NCBI RefSeq assembly: GCF_007992435.1 | Contig: NZ_BKAG01000009.1 | Coordinates: 1 to 64,000 of the forward strand | DNA length: 64,000 bases | Direction: 5' to 3' | Origin: Prosthecobacter gellanilyticus | GTDB lineage: Bacteria; Verrucomicrobiota; Verrucomicrobiia; Verrucomicrobiales; Verrucomicrobiaceae | In this document: positions 8,771 to 17,186 of the stretch, piece after piece | Position numbering within the stretch: the first letter of the stretch is position 1 | Layout of the letters: each line of letters starts with the position of its first letter | Made by a program: the position numbers and the translations under genes | Notes under the pieces: model-generated | Seen by the model: the letters and a program-made list of their open reading frames with translations, nothing else | Database searches by the model: none | What the model was told of the DNA's origin: nothing

Positions 8771-10896
8771 TGGATCTCCTCCTTCGTCGTCTTGCCGTTG
8801 ATGGTCACGCTATGCTCAAAGCCTTTGCCGGAGGGCTTCAGGGTGTCTTCCACGTTTTTGCCATCGAGGGTGTAAAGCATCGTCGGCACGCCTTCCTTGC
8901 TCAGGCGATAGCCGCTGAACTCACGCTTGCCGGTGCTGGCAGGCATCTCCTTCACGTCTTTGCCGAGCGGCTTGATGGGTAGCATCTCGCGGCTCTGCCA
9001 GTTGCTCATCGCATCCAGGAAGCGGCCCTTCCAAAGGGTGGTCCAGCGTGCCTGCACGGAGTCAAACACCGCATTCACACCTTCCGGGAAGCCCACGGCG
9101 ATGGCGTGGGTGCCGGCACCTTCGATGAAACTGCGGAAGATGACCGGCTTGCCATCCTTCGCGGGTTTCAACTCGAAGTCCTCGGTCGAGATCAGACCAT
9201 CTGGCAGAGGCTGTCCCTGGATTTCTTTGAGGTAGGTCCAGATGGACTCCACGTCCTTGTCTGCGGATTTCCGGCCCATGAACATGGGCGGCATCATCGT
9301 GCCCGGCTGGGTGGCCTGCGGATTGAGCAGCAGTTCTTTGAAGTACTCCGGCTGAAGTCGGTCGATGGTATTGGTTAGGCGGATCACTGGTGGCCCGAGG
9401 GACTTGCGATCCTTCAAGCCATGGCAGCCCACGCAGGCCAGCCCGGTCATGCCGATCAGCTTGCGCCCGGCTTCCGCGCGATGATGTTTCGCCAGTCCGC
9501 TGACATCGATCTCAATCGGCTTCTCACGCTTGTCAGCCTCGGGCAGCAAGCTCACCAGCATCTCCGTCTGCTTCCGGCCAAAGTTCGGCATGCGTGTGTT
9601 CATGTAGGGACGCACGCTGCCACCTTCGCCGAACAAGATTTTCTCCAACCAGCCACGCGTCAGCTTGCGGCCTGTGTTGTCCAGCCGTGGAGGTAGATGC
9701 GCCAGTTCGCCAAGGGATTCAGCGCTGCCGTCATTGCTGGTGAAATACTGCGCGCGTGGATCTTCAGGCCCGCCTTTGCCATCGCGATCATGGCAGGCGT
9801 AGCAGTTCAGCCTCGTCATCTGCCAGTCCACCTTCTGCTGCGCGGTGAACTGAGGTGCCTCGCCTTTCTTGATGGCTGCGATCGCCAGCTTCAGCGCACG
9901 CTTCTGCAGATCATTCAGGTCAAAGCGTGGCGTGCCGGTCTTCTGCTTGGCGGAAAGACATCCGTTCGCGGTGTTAAGTGAAGCCAGCTCTTTGCTCACC
10001 TTCGAGACCGCTTTCCGGTCCGCTGTGTGGCAGTTGGAGCAGCCCATGCTCAAAAAGAGCTCACGACCTTTTTCCACACCTTGCGATTTGATCTTCAGCG
10101 CCTTGCGCTCGCTGGCTGGAGCCTGCTGACGGCCCACGTGCAGATACGCGGCGATGTCTGCCGCCTCCTGATCCGTGAGATGCAGGTCTGGCATCCTTCC
10201 GGAGGGGCGGTGAGCCAATGGATCCTTTAGGAAATACGCCAGCGAGTTCACATCATACACATCCGCGAAAGCAATGGGCACCGAAGCGTTGCCAGGCTTC
10301 TCGACCTCCATGCTCGCGGGCACTTTCTCCGGACGGAAATCCGTGCCAGGTTCATGACAGGCCACGCAGCCGATCTTGTGATACAGCTCCTTGCCATGCG
10401 CGCCATCACCCGCAGGCATCTGCGGCTTGTCCTGCTTCAGGGAGCTCAGGTATTCCGTCAGTGCCTCCACCTTCTCTGCATCACCTTCCTCACCGGCGAA
10501 GAGCCCCGGCATCTGAGTGCCCTTCTTCAAAAATTGCGGGCTGCGGATGAAGAGCCAGAGCTGGTCGGCGTCCAGTCGTGAACCCACACCGCTGAGGATC
10601 GGCCCATCTTTCGGCGCGAGCCTTTCACTCCACGCTTCAGGCGCCTTATGACACTGCGTGCAGTTCAGTTCTGCCAGCAGCAGATAGCCACCTTCCGTTA
10701 CATGCTCGTCCGGATCTTCGGGCAGATTGAACTGGTCGAAGTTGAAGACGTAGGCGTGATTGATTGGCTCGGCCTGAAGCGGATGAGCGTGCGCTGGCGG
10801 AGCGATGAGTGAAAGCAAGGCAAAGGGCAGCGCGCAATGACGAAGCACGAATGACGAATGACGAAGAAATGACGAAGCGCGAAGAGCGAAGGGCAT
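8764..10896 (-). CDS. exported multi-heme c-type cytochrome (five CXXCH)
   Basis: About 710 residues from the ATG at 10896, giving a signal peptide ending PPAHAHP. Five heme-binding motifs are readable in order: CTQCH, CVACH, CSNCH, CYACH and CVGCH, spaced through the protein as successive class I cytochrome c domains. The C-terminal ~130 residues lack heme motifs and form a separate domain. It is transcribed just ahead of, and overlaps, the propeller gene. I infer a periplasmic electron-transfer pair in which the propeller oxidises a substrate and the cytochrome accepts electrons. The first residues of the signal peptide are encoded by repeat-like DNA (see findings). A start at 10935 is also open. 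Confidence 0.75.
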   Translation of the reverse strand: MPFALRASSFLRHSSFVLRHCALPFALLSLIAPPAHAHPLQAEPINHAYVFNFDQFNLPEDPDEHVTEGGYLLLAELNCTQCHKAPEAWSERLAPKDGPILSGVGSRLDADQLWLFIRSPQFLKKGTQMPGLFAGEEGDAEKVEALTEYLSSLKQDKPQMPAGDGAHGKELYHKIGCVACHEPGTDFRPEKVPASMEVEKPGNASVPIAFADVYDVNSLAYFLKDPLAHRPSGRMPDLHLTDQEAADIAAYLHVGRQQAPASERKALKIKSQGVEKGRELFLSMGCSNCHTADRKAVSKVSKELASLNTANGCLSAKQKTGTPRFDLNDLQKRALKLAIAAIKKGEAPQFTAQQKVDWQMTRLNCYACHDRDGKGGPEDPRAQYFTSNDGSAESLGELAHLPPRLDNTGRKLTRGWLEKILFGEGGSVRPYMNTRMPNFGRKQTEMLVSLLPEADKREKPIEIDVSGLAKHHRAEAGRKLIGMTGLACVGCHGLKDRKSLGPPVIRLTNTIDRLQPEYFKELLLNPQATQPGTMMPPMFMGRKSADKDVESIWTYLKEIQGQPLPDGLISTEDFELKPAKDGKPVIFRSFIEGAGTHAIAVGFPEGVNAVFDSVQARWTTLWKGRFLDAMSNWQSREMLPIKPLGKDVKEMPASTGKREFSGYRLSKEGVPTMLYTLDGKNVEDTLKPSGKGFEHSVTINGKTTKEEIQW

Positions 10897-10957
10897 GATG
10901 GATTCGGATTTCGGGCTTTGGATTTCTTTCGTCATTCGGATTTAGTCATTCGTCATT
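10835..10957. repeat. degenerate ATGACGAA-type tandem repeat
   Basis: Units close to ATGACGAA recur at 10837-10876 and again on the other strand at 10929-10957 (TCGTCATTC, TAGTCATTC and GTCATT). The stretch spans the 5' end and leader of the cytochrome gene. Confidence 0.6.
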
Positions 10958-10971
10958 GGGCACGTTGAGCC

Positions 10972-11547
10972 TCAAAGGCCCATTTTGGCGCGTTCAGCGT
11001 CCAGCGCCTTGATCCACGGTCCAATGAAGTGTCCGCTGTCATGATACGTGCGGCCGGAGTACATGTGCTGGTCGATCACGCAGGGCTCGTTCACATAGAT
11101 GCCTCCGCAGATCTCGAGGTCGAACTTGCACTTCGCCACCGTGGCCATGCGCAGGCCTTTCACGATGTCCGCACGCGCCGGGATCTCCACGCCGTGGCAC
11201 ACGCTGGCGCAGGGCTTCTTGTTTTCCCAGAACCACTTGGCGATGCGGATCAGGTCCTGGTCTTCGCGGATGTATTCAGGAGCACGGCCGCCGCTGTAAA
11301 AGATGCCCACGTATTCCTCGGGATTGATGTCCTTGAAGGCGATGTCCGCGTCGATGCTGTAGCCTTCCCACTCCTTGGTGATGGTCCAGCCGGGCTTCAC
11401 CTCATGCAGCACCATCTGGTACTTCCGCTTTTCCGGCGCGGCCACGACAGGCTTGTAACCGCCTTCGATGAGGCGGAAGAAAGGGTAGAGGGTATCCACG
11501 GTTTCCGTGGCATCTCCGACGACGACGAGGACTTTGGCTTCTGGCAT
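10972..11547 (-). CDS. DJ-1/PfpI family protein
   Basis: 191 residues, no signal peptide. It opens EAKVLVVVGDATETVDTLYPFF, as in class I glutamine-amidotransferase-like proteins, and carries the nucleophile elbow CASVCHGVEIPA around residue 115 with the reactive cysteine followed by histidine. The FYSGGRAPEYIRED segment matches the family's oxyanion region. Members act as glyoxalases/deglycases, chaperones or peptidases; this one cannot be assigned to a single activity. It sits alone, same strand as the upstream-lying cytochrome pair, with 75 bases between. Confidence 0.8.
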   Translation of the reverse strand: MPEAKVLVVVGDATETVDTLYPFFRLIEGGYKPVVAAPEKRKYQMVLHEVKPGWTITKEWEGYSIDADIAFKDINPEEYVGIFYSGGRAPEYIREDQDLIRIAKWFWENKKPCASVCHGVEIPARADIVKGLRMATVAKCKFDLEICGGIYVNEPCVIDQHMYSGRTYHDSGHFIGPWIKALDAERAKMGL

Positions 11548-11667
11548 GGGTAAGGTGGGGTTGGGTGTCAGCGCATGGGAATACGGGGTGAAAAGCCGCC
11601 TGTCATTCAGACTTTGCGGCAGTCGCTTTCAGAATCTGCGTAAGCGCTGAGGTCGCAAAGGCCGGAG

Positions 11668-11700
11668 TCGCGCGCAGCAAAGTGGTCCTCTCGCTCTGCC
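11668..11700. repeat. direct repeat copy 1 flanking orphan gene
   Basis: 33 bases matching 12225-12257 in the same orientation at 28 of 33 positions, with the shared core CAAAGTrGTCCTCTCGCTC. The two copies bracket the orphan gene at 11718-12149. Confidence 0.6.
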
Positions 11701-11717
11701 TTCACTGCTCCTCCAGA

Positions 11718-12149
11718 CTAGTTGTATCGTAAACAGCGCTCCCCAGCCTCTTTCCATGCTGAGTTCGATTCGGGATCGACCGACTGCTCTATCACAGGCC
11801 ATTGGAGGTCAAAGATTCTGTCCGTTTCACACTTGCTGGCGGGATAAATAAAGAAGGTCTTGTTTTTCTCAATCAAACCAAGTGTTAGCAGGACGCCGGA
11901 CCGACTTCCGAAAGGGCTTTGTGAGAGCGATTTTTCCTGAGTTAGTAGGCTCGACAGCTCATCGACAATTTGTTGGACATCAGCACTTCCATCCAGCGGG
12001 ATAAGGGCGAACAGCCTGTGGTTTGTTCCGGGTTCAAACGACAGCAGGATTCCAATGTAGTCACCCTTGTTCGTTTCCAGCACCCCGGAAACGAACCCGT
12101 CATACCATTCGATGATGGAAATCTCTTTGATGGCCAAGGTGTCGTTCAT
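11718..12149 (-). CDS. hypothetical protein between direct repeats
   Basis: 143 residues starting MNDTLAIKEISIIEWYDGFV; no signal peptide, no membrane segment and no motif I recognise. It has the alternating strand and helix pattern of a small alpha/beta protein (FVSGVLETNKGDYIGILLSF, VQQIVDELSSLL). Its codon use looks more A+T-rich than that of the neighbours. The ATG at 12149 is chosen; a longer frame to 12224 adds residues with no conservation signal. The flanking direct repeats suggest an acquired single-gene cassette, perhaps an immunity-type orphan, but that is a guess. Confidence 0.5.
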   Translation of the reverse strand: MNDTLAIKEISIIEWYDGFVSGVLETNKGDYIGILLSFEPGTNHRLFALIPLDGSADVQQIVDELSSLLTQEKSLSQSPFGSRSGVLLTLGLIEKNKTFFIYPASKCETDRIFDLQWPVIEQSVDPESNSAWKEAGERCLRYN

Positions 12150-12224
12150 GGTGACTGATTGGATGGTTTTGAGGCTGGGACAACACGCTGTTACAAGATC
12201 TGGGCAGAAAGCGGGAGGTAGCAT

Positions 12225-12265
12225 TCGCGCGAGGCAAAGTAGTCCTCTCGCTCCGTCGAGAGGAC
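12225..12265. repeat. direct repeat copy 2 plus hairpin
   Basis: Positions 12225-12257 repeat 11668-11700. Here the copy continues into a perfect nine-base stem GTCCTCTCG (12242-12250) / CGAGAGGAC (12257-12265), which is missing from copy 1. Confidence 0.6.
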
Positions 12266-12429
12266 GGGGGAGTCGGAAGACAGAAGAGATTCGCGAAGTT
12301 CGCTAGGTCGTTTCTGAGTTCGCGAGTACACCGCACATCTCATGGAGTGAGATGGCTACTTTGCTGCCGCGACTTCAGCATCGCTTGAGCATTGACGCTC
12401 TCTCAAAGATTTCTCACCATTGCCTCTTC

Positions 12430-14031
12430 ATGTCCGAAGAAGCCATCCCGCTCACCGCCGACCTCGCCGCTCCCGTGGCGATTGAATCGCGCTGGCGGAG
12501 ATTCGAGTCCTGGCTCGAAAGAGCAGGGGAGAACTATCGCCTCACCCGCTTCGTGCTGCTGCGCTTCACAGGTCTGGTGTGGTTTGCGGCTTTCCTGTCA
12601 GCGGCGCAGCAGTTCATCCCGCTGGTGGGGCATGAGGGTCTTCTGCCTGCCGACCTCTGGATCACGAAAGTCGCCGAGCACTTTGGTTCTCCTTCCGCAG
12701 CGTTCTGGGAGATGCCCTCACTCTTCTGGTTCCGCTGTGACGATGCCATGATCATGGCGGTGACCTGGACCGGCGTGGTCATCTCAGCGCTGGTCATGTG
12801 CGGCTTTGCAAACAGCCTCATGATGCTGGCTCTGTGGGCACTCTACATGTCCCTGCTGCCCATCGGCCAGGAGTGGTTCAGTTATGGCTGGGACATTCAG
12901 ATTCTCGAAACCGGCTTCCTCGGAGCCTTGCTCTGTCCCATACTCGATCCACGGCCCTTTCCTCGCCGTGCGCCACCGGTAGTGATCATCTGGCTTTATC
13001 GATGGCTGATTTTCCGCATCATGCTCGGCGCGGGTTTGATCAAGATCCGTGGCGACGCGTGCTGGCGAGATCTCACCGCCCTCTACTATCACTACGAAAC
13101 GCAGCCCATACCCAATCCGCTGAGCCGCTGGCTGCACTTCGCACCGAAGTGGTTTCATCAGGCGGGTGTGCTCTCGAACCACTTCGTCGAGCTCGTCGTG
13201 CCCTGGTTCAGCTTCTACGGACGCTGGGCGCGGCACATCGCCGGTGTGCTCATGATCGGCTTCATGGTGACCCTCATCATCACGGGCAATCTCTCCTTCC
13301 TCAACTGGCTCACCATCATCCCGGCACTCGCTTGTCTGGATGACAGCTTCTGGAGGAAAGTACTGCCACGTCGTCTAGTTGCATGGTCAGACAAGGCAGT
13401 TTCACGTGAGGGCAAACGCCGTTCACGCACGCAGCTCGCCATCACGCTTCTCTACGCAGGCGTGGTGCTGTGGCTCAGCGCTGAGCCCGTGAAGAATCTC
13501 TTCTTCGCCGAGCAGCAGGCGATGAACAGCTCCTTTGACAAGCTGCACCTTGTGAACACCTACGGTGCCTTTGGCAGCATTGATCGAGAGCGCTACGAAC
13601 TCGTTTTCGAAGGAACCACGGACAACGTGCCCGGCATGTTTTCGGAATGGAAGGAGTATGAGTTCAAGGCCAAGCCCACGGATCCGATGCGGCGGCCGGT
13701 GATCATCACGCCTTATCATTACCGGCTCGACTGGGCCGCATGGTTCCCGTGGTCCAGATTGCCGGGCCGCAATCAATGGGTGCCCCACTTCCTCTGGAAG
13801 CTCCTCCACAATGATCCCGGCACCCTCAGTCTAATTGAGCGCAATCCATTCCCGGATGAGCCACCGCGCTGGATCCGCGTGAGTGTCTATCGCTACCATT
13901 TTGCCGAGCCTGGCAATGCCGAGGGCGCCTGGTGGACTCGCGAGAACGTGGGCTTGCATATCAAGCCGCTGTCCAAAGACTCTCGTCAGCTCACGGAGAT
14001 CATGCAAAGCTCAGGCTGGCTACGTGACTAA
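12430..14031 (+). CDS. lipase maturation factor family membrane protein
   Basis: About 533 residues. The order of segments matches lipase maturation factors (LMF1/2 family): RLTRFVLLRFTGLVWFAAFLSAAQQFIPLVGHEGLLP at the N-terminus, several hydrophobic helices, and GLIKIRGDACWRDLTALYYHYETQPIPNPLSRW in the middle, the family hallmark. The C-terminal soluble part has the YRYHFAEPG region. The eukaryotic members help fold lipases in the ER; the role of bacterial homologues is not established. The ATG at 12430 (MSEEAIPL) is preferred to the GTG/ATG further up at 12352 because the extra N-terminus is not family-like. Confidence 0.8.
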   Translation: MSEEAIPLTADLAAPVAIESRWRRFESWLERAGENYRLTRFVLLRFTGLVWFAAFLSAAQQFIPLVGHEGLLPADLWITKVAEHFGSPSAAFWEMPSLFWFRCDDAMIMAVTWTGVVISALVMCGFANSLMMLALWALYMSLLPIGQEWFSYGWDIQILETGFLGALLCPILDPRPFPRRAPPVVIIWLYRWLIFRIMLGAGLIKIRGDACWRDLTALYYHYETQPIPNPLSRWLHFAPKWFHQAGVLSNHFVELVVPWFSFYGRWARHIAGVLMIGFMVTLIITGNLSFLNWLTIIPALACLDDSFWRKVLPRRLVAWSDKAVSREGKRRSRTQLAITLLYAGVVLWLSAEPVKNLFFAEQQAMNSSFDKLHLVNTYGAFGSIDRERYELVFEGTTDNVPGMFSEWKEYEFKAKPTDPMRRPVIITPYHYRLDWAAWFPWSRLPGRNQWVPHFLWKLLHNDPGTLSLIERNPFPDEPPRWIRVSVYRYHFAEPGNAEGAWWTRENVGLHIKPLSKDSRQLTEIMQSSGWLRD

Positions 14032-14078
14032 CCTTTTCGTATTGATGAATCACGATGCGTTGATACGTTGGCGATGCT

Positions 14079-15020
14079 TTGCAGTCTCTCCTCAAGTCCC
14101 TCAGCCTCATCGCCGACCCCACACGGGTGAGGTTGCTGCTGCTCCTCAAACGAGAGGAGCTCAGCGTGGCCGAGCTTCAGGAGATTCTCTCCCTGCCGCA
14201 GTCCAACATCTCCGCCCAGCTTGGCAAGCTCAAGACCGCGGGTCTTGTGAGTGACCGCCGCTCCGGCAAGAACCGCCTGTATCAGCTGGAGCAGCCCTCC
14301 GCGCGTGCTGCCGAGTCCTGGGAACATTTCATGGCCTTGCTGGAATCCGCAGGCGACGAACTGCGTGAGGTCAAACAGGACAGCCACGCGCTGAAAGTGG
14401 TGCTGCAGAAGCGCGAGCGCACCGCCCAGGCTTACTTTGATGCGCTGGCAGGCAAGTTTGGCCGTCATTACATACCGGGCCGTTCCTGGAAAGGTCTCGG
14501 TGAGGTGCTGCTGAAGCTGCTTCCGCCTCTTGTGATTGCGGATCTGGGGGCTGGTGAAGGCACGCTCTCGCAGTTGCTGGCCCAGCGAGCGAAGAAGGTC
14601 ATCGCCGTCGACAACAGCGAGAACATGGTGACCTACGGTTCAGGTCTGGCGAAGCAGCACGGCTTCACCAATCTCGAGTTTCGTCTCGGTGACCTGGAAA
14701 ATCCGCCCATCGATGCTGGAAGCGTGGACCTTGTGATCTTGAGCCAGGCGCTGCATCACGCGCAGAGACCCGCGCAGGCCATCCGTGCGGCCTTCACTCT
14801 CCTCAAGCCCGGCGGCCGTATCGTGGTGCTGGAGCTGCTGAAGCATCAGTTTGAAAAGGCCCGCGATCTTTATGCGGATCTTTGGTTAGGCTTCGCCGAG
14901 GCCGAGCTGCATGAGATGCTCTCAGATGCCGGGTTCAAGCACATCGAGACCAGCATCGTCCACCGCGAATCCCGCAGCCCGCACTTCCAGACCGTGCTGG
15001 CCATGGCGGACCGCGTGTGA
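14079..15020 (+). CDS. ArsR-type regulator fused to SAM-dependent methyltransferase
   Basis: 313 residues read from a TTG start at 14079. Residues 1-85 form a winged helix of the ArsR/SmtB type (LIADPTRVRLLLLLKREEL, then LPQSNISAQLGKLKTAGLV). Residues 140-300 form a class I methyltransferase: VIADLGAGEGTLSQLLA is motif I, IAVDNSENM motif II and VDLVILSQALHHA motif IV. No ArsR-type cysteine metal site is visible. The fusion is known, and several members sit near methionine-cycle genes, which suggests sensing or use of SAM; no such neighbour is seen here. A hairpin repeat follows the stop. Confidence 0.8.
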   Translation: MQSLLKSLSLIADPTRVRLLLLLKREELSVAELQEILSLPQSNISAQLGKLKTAGLVSDRRSGKNRLYQLEQPSARAAESWEHFMALLESAGDELREVKQDSHALKVVLQKRERTAQAYFDALAGKFGRHYIPGRSWKGLGEVLLKLLPPLVIADLGAGEGTLSQLLAQRAKKVIAVDNSENMVTYGSGLAKQHGFTNLEFRLGDLENPPIDAGSVDLVILSQALHHAQRPAQAIRAAFTLLKPGGRIVVLELLKHQFEKARDLYADLWLGFAEAELHEMLSDAGFKHIETSIVHRESRSPHFQTVLAMADRV

Positions 15021-15027
15021 CTCGTCC

Positions 15028-15086
15028 GTTGTTCACGCTTCAGCGTGTGCAATGAGCTTCCAATCACACGCTGAAGCGTGAACAAC
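15028..15086. repeat. 22-base perfect hairpin repeat (family copy 1)
   Basis: Arms 15028-15049 and 15065-15086 are exact reverse complements over 22 bases (GTTGTTCACGCTTCAGCGTG at the core) with a 15-base loop. A diverged copy lies at 54675-54740. It begins eight bases after the stop of the ArsR-methyltransferase gene and could also stop or stabilise that mRNA. Confidence 0.8.
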
Positions 15087-15133
15087 ATACTTGAGGCCAC
15101 ACCTGCTGTTGCTACTCGGTGCCCAAGCGCAAA

Positions 15134-15163
15134 AAAGCTCCGGCTCGTGAGAACCGGAGCTTT
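15134..15163 (-). terminator. rho-independent terminator of lipoprotein gene
   Basis: Ten-base perfect stem AAAGCTCCGG/CCGGAGCTTT with a ten-base loop, followed on the minus strand by a run of T. It lies 29 bases beyond the stop of the minus-strand lipoprotein gene. Confidence 0.8.
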
Positions 15164-15191
15164 GAAAACATTCACGGCTTTCGCCTGCTGA

Positions 15192-15740
15192 TCACTGATA
15201 AGGCACGCGGAAGATCTCGCCGGTCTCAGGATCCTTGGCTTTGGAGCCGGGGCGGAGACCTTCGACGCTGATCACCTTGCGGGAATCCTTCGGGCTGTAG
15301 ACGTAACCTGGCTTGCCAGGAACGGCACGGGCGAAGGGCACATCACCCGGGGCTGGAGGCGGGGTGGCACCTGCAGGCGGAGGCGTGTTGCTCGGAGGAG
15401 CCACGCTCAGGCCCTGGTCCACAGGGCCGGAGCCTGCGGAGGGAGGTGGAACATTGGAAGGAGGCGTGGTGTTGGCGGTCGGCGGGATGGTGCGCGGGTC
15501 GATGCCAGCTGCAGCAGCCTCAGCGGCCGTGCGTGGGTCGATGGCCAGCGTCACGCCCGCGTTCGGATCGGAGGAAGGGGCGACATAGCGGTTTTCCTCG
15601 CCGTAGCGCTGGGGCGGGTTGTCCAGGTTTCGACCGGCACGTCCTGCGAAGGGGCGCGGTTGCTGATTTCCGCTTTGAGGAAACTGGCAGGAGGTCAGGG
15701 CAGCGGTGGCGACGACAAGGAGGGGAAGGAGACGTGGCAT
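15192..15740 (-). CDS. proline-rich lipoprotein, function unknown
   Basis: 182 residues. MPRLLPLLVVATAALTSCQ is a lipoprotein signal with the lipobox LTSC. The mature part is Pro/Ala/Gly-rich and probably disordered (residues 60-135). The C-terminal segment GKPGYVYSPKDSRKVISVEGLRPGSKAKDPETGEIFRVP resembles short membrane-anchored proteins of Verrucomicrobia with no assigned role. It lies 32 bases downstream of dnaN on the same strand and ends in a good terminator, so the two may share an mRNA. Confidence 0.7.
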   Translation of the reverse strand: MPRLLPLLVVATAALTSCQFPQSGNQQPRPFAGRAGRNLDNPPQRYGEENRYVAPSSDPNAGVTLAIDPRTAAEAAAAGIDPRTIPPTANTTPPSNVPPPSAGSGPVDQGLSVAPPSNTPPPAGATPPPAPGDVPFARAVPGKPGYVYSPKDSRKVISVEGLRPGSKAKDPETGEIFRVPYQ

Positions 15741-15772
15741 CGGTTTTTTGTCGGGGTTGAGAGAGAGGGGGA

Positions 15773-16870
15773 TCAGCTGTTCACGCGCATCGGCATCAGC
15801 ACGTAGAGGAAGTTCGTGCCGGTACGGATCACGCCAGGACTGATCTCGTCGATCAGATGCAGAGTGATCTCATCGGCGCTCAGGTTCCTCAGCGGAGCCA
15901 TGGTGAACTCAGGATTGAAGGCGATGGTGATGTCCTTGCCTTTGTAGTTGATGGCGATCGTCTCGCGCGCCTCACCGATGTCGGGGCTGCTGGCGATGAT
16001 CTCCACCTGGCCTTCCGTGAACTGGAACTTCACGGAGTTCGACTTGTCACTGGCGAGGAGGGACACACGGCCGATGGCACGCTGGAAGGTCTCGCGCTCC
16101 AGCACGATGCGCTCCTTGGCCTCGCCTGGGATCACCTGGCGGTAGTTCGGGTAGTTGCCATCGATCAGCTTGCTGATGAGGAGGCTGTCACCGAGATCAA
16201 AGCCGACCTGGCTGCCGGTCACGCGGATGATCACCTCACCGGTATCACCGCAGAGGCGGGCCAGCTCGTTCACAGCTTTCGTCGGCACGATGATGTCGAT
16301 CTCCTGGCTCTGCGGGAACTCCACTTCCTGCTCCACCATGGCCAGACGGCGGCCGTCTGTGGCCACCATGGTCAGCGCGTTGTTCTTGAAGGAGAAAAGG
16401 ATGCCGTTGAGCACATAGCGGGTCTCATCCGTGGAGATCGCGTAGGAGGTCTTGCGCAGGCAGTCACGCATCACCGCCTGTGGCAGACTGAACTCACGGG
16501 CTTCATCAAAGCGCGGCAGGGCAGGGAACTCCTCGCTCGTCAGGCCCACGACCTTGAAGAAGGAGGGGCCGCTGCGGATGGAGGCGTAGTTCTTCTCGTC
16601 CACGCTGATGTCGATCTCCGCAGCGGGCAGCTCGCGGATGATCGTGGCCAGACGGCGGGCGGGCAGAGTGGTGGCACCGTCTTCCGTGACTTCACACGGC
16701 ACCGTGCAGGTCACCCCCACATCGAGGTCGGTGGTGGTCAGTTCCAGCACACCGTCGCGGGCACGGAGCAGGACATTAGAGAGGATGGCCAGAGTGGTGC
16801 GCGTGCTGACCACGTGCTGGACCTGGTTGAGGGCCTGCTGGAGGGATTCCTTGCTGATCGTGAACTTCAT
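15773..16870 (-). CDS. dnaN: DNA polymerase III sliding clamp (beta subunit)
   Basis: 365 residues, the normal clamp length. The start MKFTISKESLQQALNQVQHVVSTRTTLAILSNVLL is diagnostic of DnaN. The three clamp domains follow (ATTLPARRLATIIREL; ETRYVLNGILFSF and TDGRRLAMVE; FNPEFTMAPLRNLSADEI), and the C-terminus NFLYVLMPMRVNS corresponds to the conserved M-P-M-R-L ending with V in place of L. The dimeric ring tethers the replicase to DNA. dnaA and recF are not next to it. A longer open frame to 16963 is disregarded because the conserved start is the ATG at 16870. Confidence 0.96.
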   Translation of the reverse strand: MKFTISKESLQQALNQVQHVVSTRTTLAILSNVLLRARDGVLELTTTDLDVGVTCTVPCEVTEDGATTLPARRLATIIRELPAAEIDISVDEKNYASIRSGPSFFKVVGLTSEEFPALPRFDEAREFSLPQAVMRDCLRKTSYAISTDETRYVLNGILFSFKNNALTMVATDGRRLAMVEQEVEFPQSQEIDIIVPTKAVNELARLCGDTGEVIIRVTGSQVGFDLGDSLLISKLIDGNYPNYRQVIPGEAKERIVLERETFQRAIGRVSLLASDKSNSVKFQFTEGQVEIIASSPDIGEARETIAINYKGKDITIAFNPEFTMAPLRNLSADEITLHLIDEISPGVIRTGTNFLYVLMPMRVNS

Positions 16871-17141
16871 AGGGCGTGCCGTCAAAAAAATGGGGCGAAT
16901 GTGCCTTTTTAAGCAGCGGCTTCGAGGGTGGCAAGGAGTTTGGAAGGGAATTATGGTGACCACACCCTCGGAAGACGTCTCCGGGAGGTTCTTCGGGTGT
17001 GGTTTCGTGAGAAAAGCACCACCCCCCTAGCTGGAGATCCAGGTCTGGCTCGTGGCAGATGGTGACAGGTTTGTTTCGAGCGGGAGGGGCAAAACGGCTT
17101 CCGGGTCTTTGTCCGGGTGTCTCTCTTGAAGACGATGAATC

Positions 17142-17156
17142 CCTATTTACACGGTC
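17142..17156 (+). promoter_or_regulatory. weak match to the sulfur-operon motif upstream of the Rrf2 gene
   Basis: CCTATTTACACGGTC lies 31 bases before the Rrf2 ATG and resembles CCTAyTTGACGrATA found before the encapsulin and cysK units. Autoregulation is possible but this match is weaker. Confidence 0.3.
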
Positions 17157-17186
17157 TGAGTTGCCGGTTATTCATAGAGTGCCACC

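Noticed and set aside
15134..15163. terminator of the ArsR-methyltransferase gene
   Set aside because: The T-run follows the stem on the minus strand only, so it serves the lipoprotein gene.
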